Positions 10,938 to 21,755 of a DNA stretch of 64,000 bases are shown here, piece by piece; position 1 is the stretch's first letter, and each line of letters starts with the position of its first letter. Under the pieces are notes generated by a model. The model did not search any database, was not told the DNA's origin, and was given only the letters and a program-made list of their open reading frames with translations. Made by a program: the position numbers and the translations under genes. The stretch comes from Gracilaria domingensis (taxonomy: Eukaryota; Rhodophyta; Florideophyceae; Gracilariales; Gracilariaceae), in contig VCMS01000085.1 in the NCBI GenBank assembly GCA_022539475.1, positions 1-64,000 on the forward strand. Reading direction: 5' to 3'.

Positions 10938-11825
10938 TTTTGCGAGTTACTAGGTCCCTCGACTTTTCCAGCGCAACGTTTCTGTTTTGGTTTATCAATG
11001 GTACGTTCCATCGCATTTCAAATGTATCCAACGGAGCATTGACTAATTTATGGATCCTTTCTGCTTGCGTATACAGGTAAACGACCAATTTCATTTCCTC
11101 TCTCAAGATCGATGTCTGACTGTTCGGGATAGGCGATTCTGGTGCTTGGTTGGGACATAGGCTGCTCTTTCGTTTATCGCATCTTGCGGTATGTTTGCTG
11201 CATGGGCATTCTTGGTGTCCTTGCTTGTGAGTTCTCGCTTCGACACCTTTCGCGCTTTACGATGATGGTAGGCTGGTAATCTAACCGATCCCTTTCCTTC
11301 TTCTTTTTCCTTTTGCGAGTTACTAGGTCCCTCGACTTTTCTAGCTCAACGTTTCTGTTTTGGTTTATCAATGGTACGTTCCATCGCATTTCAAATGTAT
11401 CCAACGGAGCATTGACTAACTTATGGATACTTTCTGCTTGCGTATACAGGTAAACGACCAATTTCATTTCGTCTCTCAAGATCGATGTCTGACTGTTCGG
11501 GATAGGCGATTCTGGTGCTTGGTTGGGACATAGGCTGCTCTTTCGTTTATCGCATCTTGAGGTATGTTTGCTGCATGGGCATTCTTGGTGTCCTTGGTTG
11601 TGAGTTCTCGCTTCGACACCTTTCGCGCTTTACGATGATGGTAGGCTGGTAATCTAACCGATCCCTTTCCTTCTTCTTCTTCCCTTTGCGAGTTACTAGG
11701 TCCCTCGACTTTTCTAGCTCAACGTTTCTGTTTTGTTTTATCAATGGTAGGTTCTATCGCATTTCAAATGCATCCAACGGAGAATTGACTAACTTATGGA
11801 TACTTTCTGCTTGCGTATACAGGTA
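10938..11825. repeat. Tandem repeat of about 373 bp, 2.4 copies, subterminal in copy A
   Basis: Units begin with TTTGCGAGTTACTAGGTCCC at about 10,938, 11,311 and 11,684, giving an even period of about 373 bp; the third unit stops near 11,825. Each full unit contains CTCAAGATCGATGTCTGACTG, GGTTGGGACATAGGCTGCTC and CATGGGCATTCTTGGTGTCC. Copy C carries one partial unit (48,490-48,640), and copy B has one unit portion (about 32,190-32,335) preceded by a different short-period array. Subterminal repeats are usual in CACTA-group elements, where they bind transposase. Confidence 0.85.
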
Positions 11826-11868
11826 TATGACTTTTGATGCGGACGTAGCTCACGAGTTGCAGGTGCAG

Positions 11869-12021
11869 GTTCCTCAAGTAGGGAACCATGCATCTGGGCA
11901 TGGTTCCCTACATGAGGAACGGAGACGATGAGGCGCTTCGCGCCTCATCCTCTCGGAGTGCGTATTTGTTCTACCGTTACAGCACTATGGTGGAGGTGCA
12001 GTCTGCGGCATCTGCCGCAGA
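11869..12021. repeat. Cluster of three hairpins near the right end, copy A
   Basis: Three stem-loops follow one another: 11,869-11,920 (arms GGGAACCATGC/GCATGGTTCCC extended by GTTCCTCA/TGAGGAAC), 11,927-11,949 (GATGAGGCG/CGCCTCATC) and 12,002-12,021 (TCTGCGGCA/TGCCGCAGA). The cluster recurs in copy B (32,402-32,530) and copy C (48,310-48,450), so it belongs to the element. Confidence 0.8.
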
Positions 12022-12129
12022 TTGCGCCTACACCCGCTCCATCATGGGGAAATGGTACATGTAATATAGCGAAGTAGTGGTTAGCAGAAGCGGTCGATAG
12101 AAGAATAGATACGAATAAAACGGTATGAT

Positions 12130-12451
12130 TTCATAATGGGCATCATCTGTACTAGCACCAGTATTCCATGCGTTGCAGGGTATCATTCCGCAGAAGGTAT
12201 CGTGTAATGTGCACCTTAATGGAAACTGAACCTAGACTTCGCGAAATACCGTTCAAGTAGCCCTCGACTAAAGAACTAGCATGAGTGGAAAAACCACCCG
12301 TATTTACTGCACAGCGATTCTGGACGACCCAAGCAATTATCTGCAAATTTTGAAATAATTGATCTCGATATTTTTTCAAAAAATTTACTGGACGACCCTT
12401 GCCAATTTCTGGACGACCCTCGCCAAAAACTAGCATCTGCAAGAGACAGAC
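12130..12451. repeat. Right terminal segment of transposon copy A with GGGTCGTCCAG repeats
   Basis: Read inward from the end, the segment starts GTCTGTCTCTTGCAGATGCT and contains three spaced copies of GGTCGTCCAG within about 150 bp, separated by A/T-rich stretches. It is nearly identical in copies B and C. A frame of about 100 codons crosses it in all three copies but has no recognisable domain and is probably fortuitous. No matching inverted terminal repeat was found at the other end of copy B. Confidence 0.7.
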
Positions 12452-13255
12452 GTAAGTGAACACGGTATGCAGCGATCAAACAGTGCGAAGACCCCGCTAC
12501 CACACCCATGTGACATCGGAAGACGGAAACTTGGAGAATAGGAGCTTTCTTCTCCTCTGCACGGAAAGTACAGTAAATTGGTCGGGCAATTAATGTACAC
12601 GGCAGTGGCTTCAAGACCGGACATAATGTTCGCTGCCTCCATGTTGGCTAGACAGATGCACGATCCGACGTTAAGGCATCTCGGACTCGCAAAGAGGGTA
12701 CTTCGGTACCTCAGTGGAACACGTGAAAAGTTCATTTTGTTCCCGACAACTTCAAGGGCTCCCCTAGAAGCCTATTGTGATTCGGATTGGGCAAGATGCA
12801 AAGATACCAGAAAATCGACTACTGGGATGCTAGTGAAAGTTAACGATGTCCCGATTATGTGGACAACAAAGAAGCAAACTTTGATAGCCCTGTCATCTGG
12901 AGAAGCTGAATATATTGCATTGTCACATGCAGGCGAGACCATAGTTTGGTTACGCCGTTTGTTTTGGGAGCTATTTACCGAGATGGTTGTCGATGAAGAG
13001 CCTGAAGATATGTACTGCGTCAACGTCTTTACTGACAGTTCAACAGCAGAATCTATCGCGACGAGCGATAAGATATCAGAGCGGAACAAGCACATAGCTC
13101 CGAAGTTCCATCATGTGAAAGAACTAATCAACACCGGAGTCGTGCGGTTAGGTTGTATAAGAAGTCGTCTTCAGCCCTCTGATGTATTGACCAAACCTCT
13201 GCGAGCAGAGGATATGGAGAGACTAATAATCTTGCTGGGATTATTTGATAGATGA
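12452..13255 (+). mobile_element. Ty1/copia LTR retrotransposon fossil, 3' pol part only
   Basis: The visible part covers the end of reverse transcriptase and the RNase H domain, recognisable from LVGQLMYTAVASRPDIMFA, YCDSDWARCKDTRKSTTG and KKQTLIALSSGEAEYIAL and from the copia-type end QPSDVLTKPL. It is incomplete: gag, protease, integrase and most of reverse transcriptase are absent, because the right end of transposon copy A abuts it. This suggests that the DNA transposon inserted into an existing copia element. A 3' LTR would lie just after 13,255, but no second copy is present for comparison. Moderately old and broken. Confidence 0.85.
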
Positions 13256-14441
13256 TTACTCTATTCTCTCAGAATGTTGTTCTAACGTTTGCTTTTGTTT
13301 TTCATATCTTGCGTACAATTTGCGTTTAGCATTTTCTTCAGAACAGGGAGTAGTTATAGAATGAAATCTCTATACCTTTTCTCCTTTAGGCAGATTTTAT
13401 CCCATAAGGTTTTGCTGCTTTGAAGGTTTTTAAGGGTAGACGATCTAGACTAATAAGATAACCGAGCACGCAGAGACCTTTGTTCGATACTACGTTCACA
13501 GTTCCCTGCGAGGGACGGTGCGAGTGGCTGTAATCGACGAACGCTGGAACGGAGCACGACAGCCTTCCGTTCCAGCGGTACACGTCGCAATAAAAGGATC
13601 GGCCGGTGGTTTGCCGTACTTCTGGCCGGTCAGGGAAAGGAGGGTTCCACACATACGCGTACTTCTCCCAGTTTTCCCGCCAATAGAGAAACATCGTAGG
13701 CCGTGACCCCGCTTCTTTTCATACAAACTACTTCAACGTTGTTAAATAAAAGTTATCCCCCTCCCCATTACCCCAGCTTTGAGGTTAGATCACATGCATT
13801 TTCGGTGTTCTAGACCTTATGGGTGTGGGTACAAAGTTTTTGAAGATAGTTAAGCATTAAATATACTTTATCTAAATGACCTGTTCCTATTACATTACTT
13901 ATATTGTTCGTCCTTCTGCGGTTCGAATATGCCCTTTATGCCCCTTTAAAACCTACATCCTTTATCACTAATACCTGGCTAAGTTTTTGCTAGATAGAAA
14001 TGGATCATACCATATCATTATTAAAGTGCACGATACTAGTATGGAAACAAGTACAAAATTGTGATACTTCTGAGGAAGTAAGCCTTTGTAATACTTGGCG
14101 CACGCGTATAAAGTAAGGTAAACCATTAAGGGGAATCAACCTGTAATGGAGGTTGTCTTACTCTTCTTGATTTCTAAGCTCATGTTCAAGATATTCATAG
14201 TTTTCTCTACCTACTTGAATCCGTACATATAATTTATGACTAAATCATCCTTTCTTTATGGCAAATCGATGCAAAAGCTTCTCGTACTAGTAGCGTTTTG
14301 AAACAGTACTACATTACCCGTATATGGTCGTTAGTCGACTCTTTTTATACAACGAAACACCTTGTGAACATCAATCACATCCTTCTCATTCGTATAACCG
14401 CACCCATTCGCAAAACGAACCCTTTTGAAAGCTCTCAAAAC
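13256..14441. other. No gene recognised; A/T-rich spacer, possibly including a copia LTR
   Basis: The stretch follows the copia RNase H end and precedes the HAD-like gene. Short frames around 13,390-13,730 have no recognisable motif and no counterpart elsewhere in the window. Part of 13,260-13,750 may be the copia 3' LTR. Confidence 0.4.
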
Positions 14442-15314
14442 ATGTATAACTCAGAAGTTAGAGCCCAAGACGTAACCCCTCAGCAGCTGGCTAACGAAAT
14501 ATCCGAAAATGGCTAGGTCGTGATTAGTGATATTGACGGTACTCTGAAAAGAGCTGGGGACAACATTCCTGCCGAAACAGTCAACTGTATGAAGTACATC
14601 AATTCACGCGTTGGTTTTGGAATTGCTACTGGGCGAGATATAGAGGATGCCGAGAGTTTCATGGAGCACCTGGGTGGCTATACTTTTTGCATCTCTGGAA
14701 ATCAAGGCGCACGGGTGAGGTTATCCAATGGTACTGATATTGATCAAGATCTTGACTGGGAAGGCTACGAAAGATGTGCAGCCGAACTTGAGAGACTTGC
14801 ACTCTCATTAAATGAATCGCACGGACTTCACGAAGAGCGTCAACAAGCAGTTGTGAGCACTAGAAAAGACAGTGGACTCCCTAACTTCACATACAATGGA
14901 CTCTCGAAGTGGAAAAAAGAAGTTAACCCCGGTATTTCAAAAGTGTTGACATCTTTTCCGAACCTGGTTGCGTACCCTCAAGATGAAAACTGTGACATAG
15001 GCGACATTCGTCTCACGAAAAACAGTGGGGCGCTGGCCTTGGTTGAAAACGACCCCCAGTTCGAAACACGTTTAATCGTTGCTTTCGGGAATTCCTACAA
15101 TGATGGTCGTCTATATGAAATGGCAACCCTGGCAGTTCATGTCAACGGAGACGACCCTCCAGGAGCGGTAACATATCTTGTTGATGGTGTAGAGGACGTG
15201 CATGAGACCATCAGAAGGGTGGCAGAGCTGTACGAGTACACAAAATGCAAGTGTCAATGGTTTAGAAATGCTCTCGGAATTTGTTTCAAGTGCTACGATG
15301 TCTCTAATATTTAG
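14442..15314 (+). pseudogene. HAD-superfamily (Cof/type IIB-like) phosphatase homologue with an in-frame stop
   Basis: From ATG 14,442 the protein would have about 290 residues. Motif I is present as VVISDIDGTLKRAG, motif II as GIATGRD, and motif IV as VAFGNSYNDGRLYEMA, with the usual GDSxND reduced to GNSYND. The architecture resembles sugar-phosphate phosphatases of the Cof, trehalose-phosphatase or phosphomannomutase type; substrate not inferable. TAG at 14,514-14,516 sits directly before motif I, where the paralogue at 15,370-16,205 has Tyr, so the copy is either a pseudogene or restarts at the GTG at 14,520. The last 20 residues are Cys-rich (KCKCQWFRNALGICFKC). It converges on its paralogue with a 55-bp gap. 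Confidence 0.75.
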
Positions 15315-15369
15315 TTAGGATATGGAATCTCATTAATAAAAAGATCGTATATATCTCAATACTCTTTTA

Positions 15370-16205
15370 TCATTCTTGGTGTGTTTCATCGTGCTGCTTT
15401 TTCTCGTAGCCGTACAACAGAGCTTCCAACATACTTGTCGAATGCACATCCTCCACGTTTTCGAACAGGTTATGTACTTCACGCGGGACACACTCTTCTT
15501 TGACGTGAACGACGTCCACGCCTACCTCATGCAAAGGACCGTCGCTCAAAGCACTTCCGAACGTCACAACGTCATCCGTATCAATAAATCTCGGTTTACT
15601 ATCCACAAGATTTGCTGCTCCGCTTTCTTTTTTGTATCGCTTGTCCACAATCTCGCAACTTTTATCGCCGGGATAGATAAAAAACGCATCCATCTTCTGT
15701 AACAGATCCTCAATAGCAGAATCCACTTCTTCTCTCCACTGCCACAGATTCTTGTACACGAAATTGGGAAGGCCACTATCACTTCTGGTCTCCACAAACC
15801 CCTTCTCATCATCATTCACAATAACATGCCTCCTATTCAAATCCTTTGCAAGGAACAGTAGTCCGTCAACGGTGTGGTCAAGAGTGTGGTCATGGAATGT
15901 AGCCTTCATTCTCTGTCGTCAGAGAAACGGAGTAAAGCTCCATGATTCGCCGACACACGAAACTTATAGTCTCCGAGTCCTTCCATTTTCCCCTCCACGT
16001 CGCCCACATCACCCCCTGTAACAAGCCTGAAACCAACACGTTCGTCAATGAACTTCATACACTTCACAACTTCTTCGGGAATTGACTCTCCCTCTCTTCT
16101 CAACGTTCCATCAACGGAACTTAATATACCGTAACCATTTGCATATATGAGCTTAGACAAGGTATTGGGTGAAATTTCTGCCAAGTCTCCCTGTTCCTCT
16201 GCCAT
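15370..16205 (-). pseudogene. HAD-superfamily phosphatase paralogue, frameshifted and missing the catalytic Asp
   Basis: This inverted paralogue of the gene at 14,442 is chosen to start at ATG 16,205; in-frame Met codons lie further upstream. Matching blocks include VDGTLRREGESIPEEVVKCM, VGFRLVTGGDVGD, SGLPNFVYKNLWQW and FGSALSDGPLHEVG. The first Asp of motif I is replaced (SSVDGTL instead of SDIDGTL), which would remove the nucleophile of HAD phosphatases. The frame shifts at 15,906-15,909 (overlapping TGA and ATG), between FSDDRE and MKATFHDH. Both features argue for decay, or for a binding-only protein if the frameshift is tolerated. Transposon copy B begins just upstream of its 5' end. 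Confidence 0.72.
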
Positions 16206-16540
16206 TTTTTCTGATACAGTCATCATACTGTCACAAATCAAGCATAGACAGGTACTGCAGAGACATCTCATCTTCATGCTTCTCTTGAAACCGACCTCAA
16301 GTGCAGTTTCAGAAGTGGTATAACGCTTCATGTTCAATTGCGATATTGAATGCCATATCAGTGGTGCCACCAATGATGTTAACGATACCGAGCATGTTCC
16401 AATTAGACGCAACCGGACGAAAGACATATGAGACTTGTTCAATTACCAGCCTGCCGCACCTTTTCCATGTTCATATGTGTACCCTTACCATAATATACTA
16501 TTCTTAATACTCGCAAGACACTCATAATTTACTAATCATC

Positions 16541-19500
16541 TCATCCAGTTCGAGGCGCTCGCAGCCTCATTATTGGCAAATCTTCATCACTACTGCTCTC
16601 GAGCACTTCGGTTCTACCGGCCTCCGCTTCCAAACCAATCTCCACGACCACTTGGTCTTCTTCCATGTCAACCCCCACCCTGCCTATCAGACAACAGTTC
16701 ATCCTCCGCCTCCTCCCCCTCGTCACCATTGACAAACGTGGGTCGGAAATCCCGTACCCGATGAACTGCATCAGGTAGTGCATAGCCCTCTGGGACCATG
16801 TACATGTGGTATCTAATCAGCAAATCAATGGACTCAGGCCTATGCACCTTGTCCTTCCCACTTGCTCCAGCATGTATCACATCACCACGGCCCACGAGTA
16901 TAGAGTACGGTGAGATGGTTATCTTCTTCGCCAGATACACCTCCGACATCACTTGCAACTGTTGGTTGTTCATCCCCACCAGTTGATGGCTTCCTGCGCT
17001 TACCCAAAGAGGGAAGCCCTCTTTCGCAGAGGCCATTACAAAGTATCCGGTGTTACCAGTATTCATTGTTCCCTTCGTAACCAGACCAGTGAAGTCGCTG
17101 TGCAGCGTCTGGCGCTTGCACTTCTTCGTGGTCCACAGAAATCGACCACCAGTTTTCAGAGTGTACATCTTCACAGCTTCCCTTTCATTGTCTCATAGTC
17201 CCAAATCCGCCGCAATTGTACCCATTCGAACATCAAGTAAAGCACGCGCGCTTACAACCCACCTGAGCTCCTCATTATCCTCCGGCTTCTCCACCGTACC
17301 CCACCGTGTCGACATCACTCCCCCTCAAATGTTCCATCGCTCCCGTCCTTCCATCCTTCATCATCGTTGATGATTTGAACAAACGACTTCTGTTCCTCCC
17401 CTTTCCGTGTATCCGGCATTGCTCCATACTCATTCTCGAAGAAGTCTACCAACTCCCCTGACACATCTCCGAACTCCCGAACTTCTTCCAACTCATCCTA
17501 TTTAGGGACACCATTATCCGTCGCAAAGCCATCAAGCACGCAAAATCTATTCTGCCTTAGCTCAGCTTGCATTCGGGCTAAGAATATTTGCCCAAATTCG
17601 TCATGCTCCGTCGCAGCAACCCAAAGCACCTCTTCATCATTCATACCTGTCAGGCGAGTGCAAAGATACTGCATACCAAATGTCTCCGCCCGTAGGCGAT
17701 GTTCAGCCCTTGCAGCATGCCAAAAGACAAGATGGTGTACATCTCTGAGATTCGAGACACTCAGCAGCTCCGACCTATGTCCCTTCGGCAAGTGAATGAC
17801 TCTGAGCCAGGCGTCCTTGTGCTCAATTACGTTCTTCCCTTGCCATTCCTGCGGTCTCAGCCTGGCATACCCGCACCATGATGGGTTCGGTGGGCCATCA
17901 TATGGGTCTCTTCGAACAAGTCCGTGCTTCTCAGATTCCGGAAGAGCCGTAGGTAACTCGTCATCGAATGACCCCCCACCTGTCTCTTGCTGATCGTCTG
18001 GCGCAGCATCTTTCTCGACGGTGACAACCCGTGGAACTGTCACAGAAAGAAGCTCATCGTCATCCACAAATGCAGAACTGCCTGCGTTCTCTGCATTCGC
18101 TCCCTCTCCCAATGCCACGAACTGAAATTTCATCGACCTTCCTCTCAGCACATGTTCATTTAGTTGAGACATCAGGTCATCCCGTGTCATGCTGTTTAGA
18201 GTGGATCTAATCTGTTCTGTGAAAGTCTTTCTCTGTTTCTTCCTCGGCGGAGCTCGCTGTTCATCTTCAAAGCTGTCAAGAACTTCTATGGCACCTCGAC
18301 TTCGGCCGCGCTCAATTTTCTTATAACTCACCTGCGCCCGTTCACGTGCACTTCTTCGCGGCTCCTCTTCTTCAATGGCAGATGTTGCAGCAGCGGCAGC
18401 GGAAATACTCCTCTTCGTCACGGACTGCTGCACTGGTGCGGGGGGCGGATTTACCTTGAGCATTGTTCGTAATCGATTCTGAACGGAAGTTGTGGCAGTT
18501 ATAATTGAGTTCGTCCTGCTCCGAACGCGCGGCAATGTATTGAAGCTCACAACCTGTCCCAAGAGGAACTGATACACAGATGCGTTGTTGTCTCGGTCTT
18601 CAATGTCATCTTCATTCGATGGAGCAGAAAGACTGACTTTGCGTTTCAGGAACACTTCCATCGACTCTTCCTCGTTCAGTTCATTCCTGACTGTTCGAGC
18701 CGCGCGGAACATAGACACTGCTCTATCATAAAAGAAACCTCGAACCTCCTCAATTCTTTTCCATTGCTTTGTCTTCGTCGACTTGCCCTTCAATAGAAAT
18801 ATCTGAAGACAATCAAGAATGAAGGAAAACTCCTCGGCATTCAAAACATATAGCGGAGTATGGGACAGATGTGTAAGACCTATTTCACTCACACTCTCAC
18901 ATATATCCTCGAAATGGGCCAGCATTCCCTCACGAGACATGAGTTGCAGGGCGAAATTGGCATTTCTCAGATACTGACGCACTTGCGAAGTCCCAATCAG
19001 TTGGCTCTCCTTCAACACATCTGTCAATTTTGCAGGATCCACGTCTGCCGGCGTCACCCGCTCAACATCTTCAATTAGGATGGCGACCACACTAACTATA
19101 GAGTGTATCTTGTCTGCAAACATCATCCTTCGCATGGCACTCGTCGACTCATTGGGGTACGAAGCAACACATAACAATTCCTTCATCCCAACGGGCCTCC
19201 GATCTCTTCATATCAGCAGATTGCAACGTCAAAACTTGGCTAATCTCTTCCGCTTTGGTGCACCAGTCGCTGCCAAAATTTTATAGCTTTCAGAAAATGC
19301 AAACCATCTACAATGAAGCACTTCTTCGTTAGGCGTCCCTTGTCAGTATCCCTCTCTCCCGTAGTAGCATCTTGTAAGGCCACCACTGGAGAACCCATCG
19401 ACTGCAATATCCCCCGCTCCTCCATACTATTCACAAGGGATTCAACGTGGCGTTTACTTACTACACGGAGTGAATTGGGTGGAGCGTCCACGAAAGTGAT

Positions 19501-20422
19501 GTCAACTGTAACAACAACCATCTGGTAGTGATTAAGGTTCAGATTTGGGACCTTCTGAAGAATTCCTCTGTACGTCTTGCTCGCCAGAAACACTTGAACG
19601 TGCCATTCTTGGGGACAGAAGCACAACTTCATCGTCCTGCTGCTCCGCAGTTTGCGGTGCAGTTTGTGGTACAGATGGACCAGCTTCTTTTGTGGATTGC
19701 GCATCTGCGTCTGGAAGAGAACGTTTTATGATCTCATCTTTCTCTTCTTGCACAGCCTTCCCGTGCTGAACCGTCTGTTTCGACGCAGAAGATCCCCTTG
19801 TGTCGACGGTCTGATTCATCGCAGGAGATGCTTTTCTCGACCCAGTCGGCTTCGTAGCGGATGTAGACTTTGTTTGGCCTGTCACCATCGTAGCTCGCGA
19901 TGATCTCGTCTCCATAGTCCTCTTGTTAACAGACGACGGACCTGCCCGCGGAGGTGGTACTGATGCGCTACCTCTCGGTGTTGATGAACTTCGAATTGGC
20001 TCCGTGCGGCTTGTCGGCGTCATCACCTCACTCATAGCGCTCACCGTTCGTCGCTTGGACGCCGGAATGCTGGCTGCCACCGGTTCCATCATTTTCTCAT
20101 CCCAAGGAGCGGCCGTCTGGAGATCCTGGATGTATTGTGAAAGATCCAGGCCCTCCGCACGGTATGGATAGAACGTCTGACCGCTTTGACTGATGAGAAT
20201 ATTATGAACCACCACACGACCTGGGTCCAATTGCTTCCCGTTCAACTCGCGGCGTAGAACACTTCCAATTCCATGCAACAACGCTTCCCCGACTATCACC
20301 TTTCCTTCGTTCTCAATATCCATCTGCAGAGAAACCCGCATTCCACCTTGCAATGACCGAGTGCTCCGCCGTGTGCGAGGAGTGACGATTTGCGTACGCT
20401 TTCGAACACGGATCGGCTTCAT
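16541..20422 (-). pseudogene. ParB-like domain plus Fe(II)/2-oxoglutarate dioxygenase fusion protein, copy B
   Basis: ATG at 20,422 to a stop at 16,541 corresponds to about 1,290 codons across several frames. Residues 1-130 form a conserved domain of unknown type (GEALLHGIGSVLRREL, then GQTFYPYRAEGLDL). A Ser/Thr/Lys-rich linker follows, then the ParB-like module (KRHVESLVNSMEERGILQSM, FIVDGLHFLKA; about 19,300-19,520), a helical segment, a second linker with RRSARERAQ and basic clusters, and the C-terminal dioxygenase: TLHSDFTG (about 17,100), GRGDVIHAGASG (about 16,880) and LLIRYHMYMVPEG (about 16,810), giving the HxD...H...R pattern. The tail is acidic (ESSSDEDLP). At least five breaks are visible, including a stop near 17,500 where copy A has Trp, and the Arg of the ParB GxHR motif is Phe. 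Likely role: DNA-targeted oxidation or demethylation, an inference from the family and the methyltransferase neighbour. Confidence 0.72.
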
Positions 20423-20615
20423 GTTGAACAGCTATTGCATTGAAAGGTGTAGATCCACAATACGCTAGCTCTGAACGATACAAGAACGGAGCCGAGGCTT
20501 TAAATGGCGACTTACGCGGGGCACCCCCGCTTTCGGCAGCTACTCCCAGCGCACTTCCAGTATCGTCCGTGTCCTGTCCGCGGCCGCTCGCTTGCTGATT
20601 GTACGCTTTAGAGTC

Positions 20616-21067
20616 CCTGTGAGATAAGGTGATGCGCATTGGATGTCCATCGGATGAAAAATTGGGACATCTATGGGATATCAGTTGGATATCTTCTGCG
20701 CATCCAGGATATCCGAATTATATGCCGTGGTACCCCGTTGGATGCGCCTAATTGATGCCCATCACATGTCCTTGGGATGTACAAAAACTATTCCAAAGAT
20801 ATTCAAATGATGCCCGAAGAGATGTCCCATGGATGTCCGGAAATCCGCTGTACATCATTTAGACATCACAAAATCCAATGGACATCTCTTCGTACATCAT
20901 ATGCGTATCAGGCGGTTATTATTTGGATATACTTCATGCATCATCTGAGCATCATTTACGTATATCATATGAACATCCTAAGGAGATCAAATGAACATCT
21001 TCAGGTTTCGTAATTCTAACATGGTTTATCTGGGGGATATCATCCAGACATCAATACACCTCTCCGG
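20616..21067. mobile_element. Short non-coding insertion (MITE-like) with 5-bp target duplication
   Basis: GAGTC stands at 20,611-20,615 and again at 21,068-21,072, while copy A has a single GAGTC at the equivalent place (TTTAGAGTCGTGGAG), so the insertion is exactly delimited at 452 bp. The interior is A/T-rich and full of short half-sites of the type GGATGTCC, GGATATCC and GACATC spaced about 20-25 bp apart in both orientations. The ends are only weakly inverted (CCTGTGAGA against CCCGGAGAG). It encodes nothing recognisable. It inserted into copy B after A and B diverged. Confidence 0.8.
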
Positions 21068-21240
21068 GAGTCGTGGCGTACGCGCAACGATGACTCACGC
21101 GAGCAATGGTCGCGCTCTCTAATCGTGCTCTTCAAGTGCTTATAACACTAGCATAGTAGTCAAGAGTACACTCATTCATGTACAGCCGACTCCGGCCAAT
21201 ACACGTGAACAGCGGCGCCAGCGTACCGGCGGGCGGTTAA

Positions 21241-21470
21241 AGCGAAATCACTGCGGAAAGTACCTGGGGGCGTGTTTTTGGCGGTCTCTGGAGGGTGCCA
21301 GAATGTGGCCAGAACGTGCCCGCGGGCGGGGGGGGGTCCGGTCGTGTTAGGGTACCTACCCTAACACTACCGACCCCCTTTCCGCCCGCGGGCACGTTCT
21401 GGCCACATTCTGGCACCCTTCGGAGACCGCCAAAAACACGTCCCCCGGTACTTTCCGCAGTGATTTCGCT
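21241..21470. repeat. 230-bp fold-back palindrome with G-runs and TTAGGGTA core, copy B
   Basis: AGCGAAATCACTGC at 21,241 is matched by GCAGTGATTTCGCT ending at 21,470, and nearly the whole length pairs: CGGAAAGTACC/GGTACTTTCCG, GCCAGAATGTGGCCAGAACG with its complement, CCCGCGGGCGGGGG with its complement, and the GTGTTAGGGTA/TACCCTAACAC core near 21,355. It lies at the same place as the larger nested version in copy A, so it was present in their common ancestor. Confidence 0.9.
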
Positions 21471-21755
21471 GCACACGCCGTGCACATATATTAAACTAGA
21501 CAAAACTAGCGCTTCACATCCACTTGACCTGCGAGTATTAGCACAATACGCGATCTTTGCAGTAGCTCCGAGTCTCGACTAGGCCGACACGCGACACTAT
21601 CGCACCCGCTCAAAGCGACACGGACACCGACCTCAGAAGCGAGCGGACACGGACACGAACAAGACTGGCAGTGCGCTGGGAGGAGCTGCTGAAAGCGGGT
21701 TTGCCCAGCGTAAGTCGTCATTTAAAGGCTTGCCTTTGTTGTTTGCGCTGAAGCG

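Larger units (their letters stand above)
1..12451. mobile_element. Giant CACTA/Plavaka-like DNA transposon, copy A (left end outside window, internally deleted)
   Basis: Position 1 aligns with about 16,744 of copy B and the two copies run in parallel through the ParB/dioxygenase gene, the divergent promoter region, the methyltransferase gene and the transposase. The right terminus is placed at 12,451 because the sequence AAGAGACAGAC (reverse GTCTGTCTCTT) ends there, matching the ends of copy B at 32,956 and copy C at 47,903, and the flanks of the three copies differ beyond it. Relative to copy B there is one deletion of about 3,870 bp at 7,188, joining bases equivalent to 23,817 and 27,687 and removing the methyltransferase C-terminus, the SET domain and both accessory genes. 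The right flank is a copia fossil. The target-site duplication cannot be tested because the left end lies outside the window. Confidence 0.85.
20423..21755. promoter_or_regulatory. Divergent promoter region, copy B
   Basis: The inverted arms seen in copy A recur at 20,484-20,580 and 21,643-21,742, each with TTTAAA near the gene start (21,721-21,726 lies 30-35 bp before ATG 21,756). Between them are a 452-bp insertion that is absent from copy A and the 230-bp fold-back at 21,241-21,470. Confidence 0.6.

Noticed and set aside
12152-12463. Frame of about 100 codons conserved in the terminal segment of all three copies
   Set aside because: Conservation is explained by the shared terminal DNA; it contains the GGTCGTCCAG repeats and no domain, and copies differ by small length changes.
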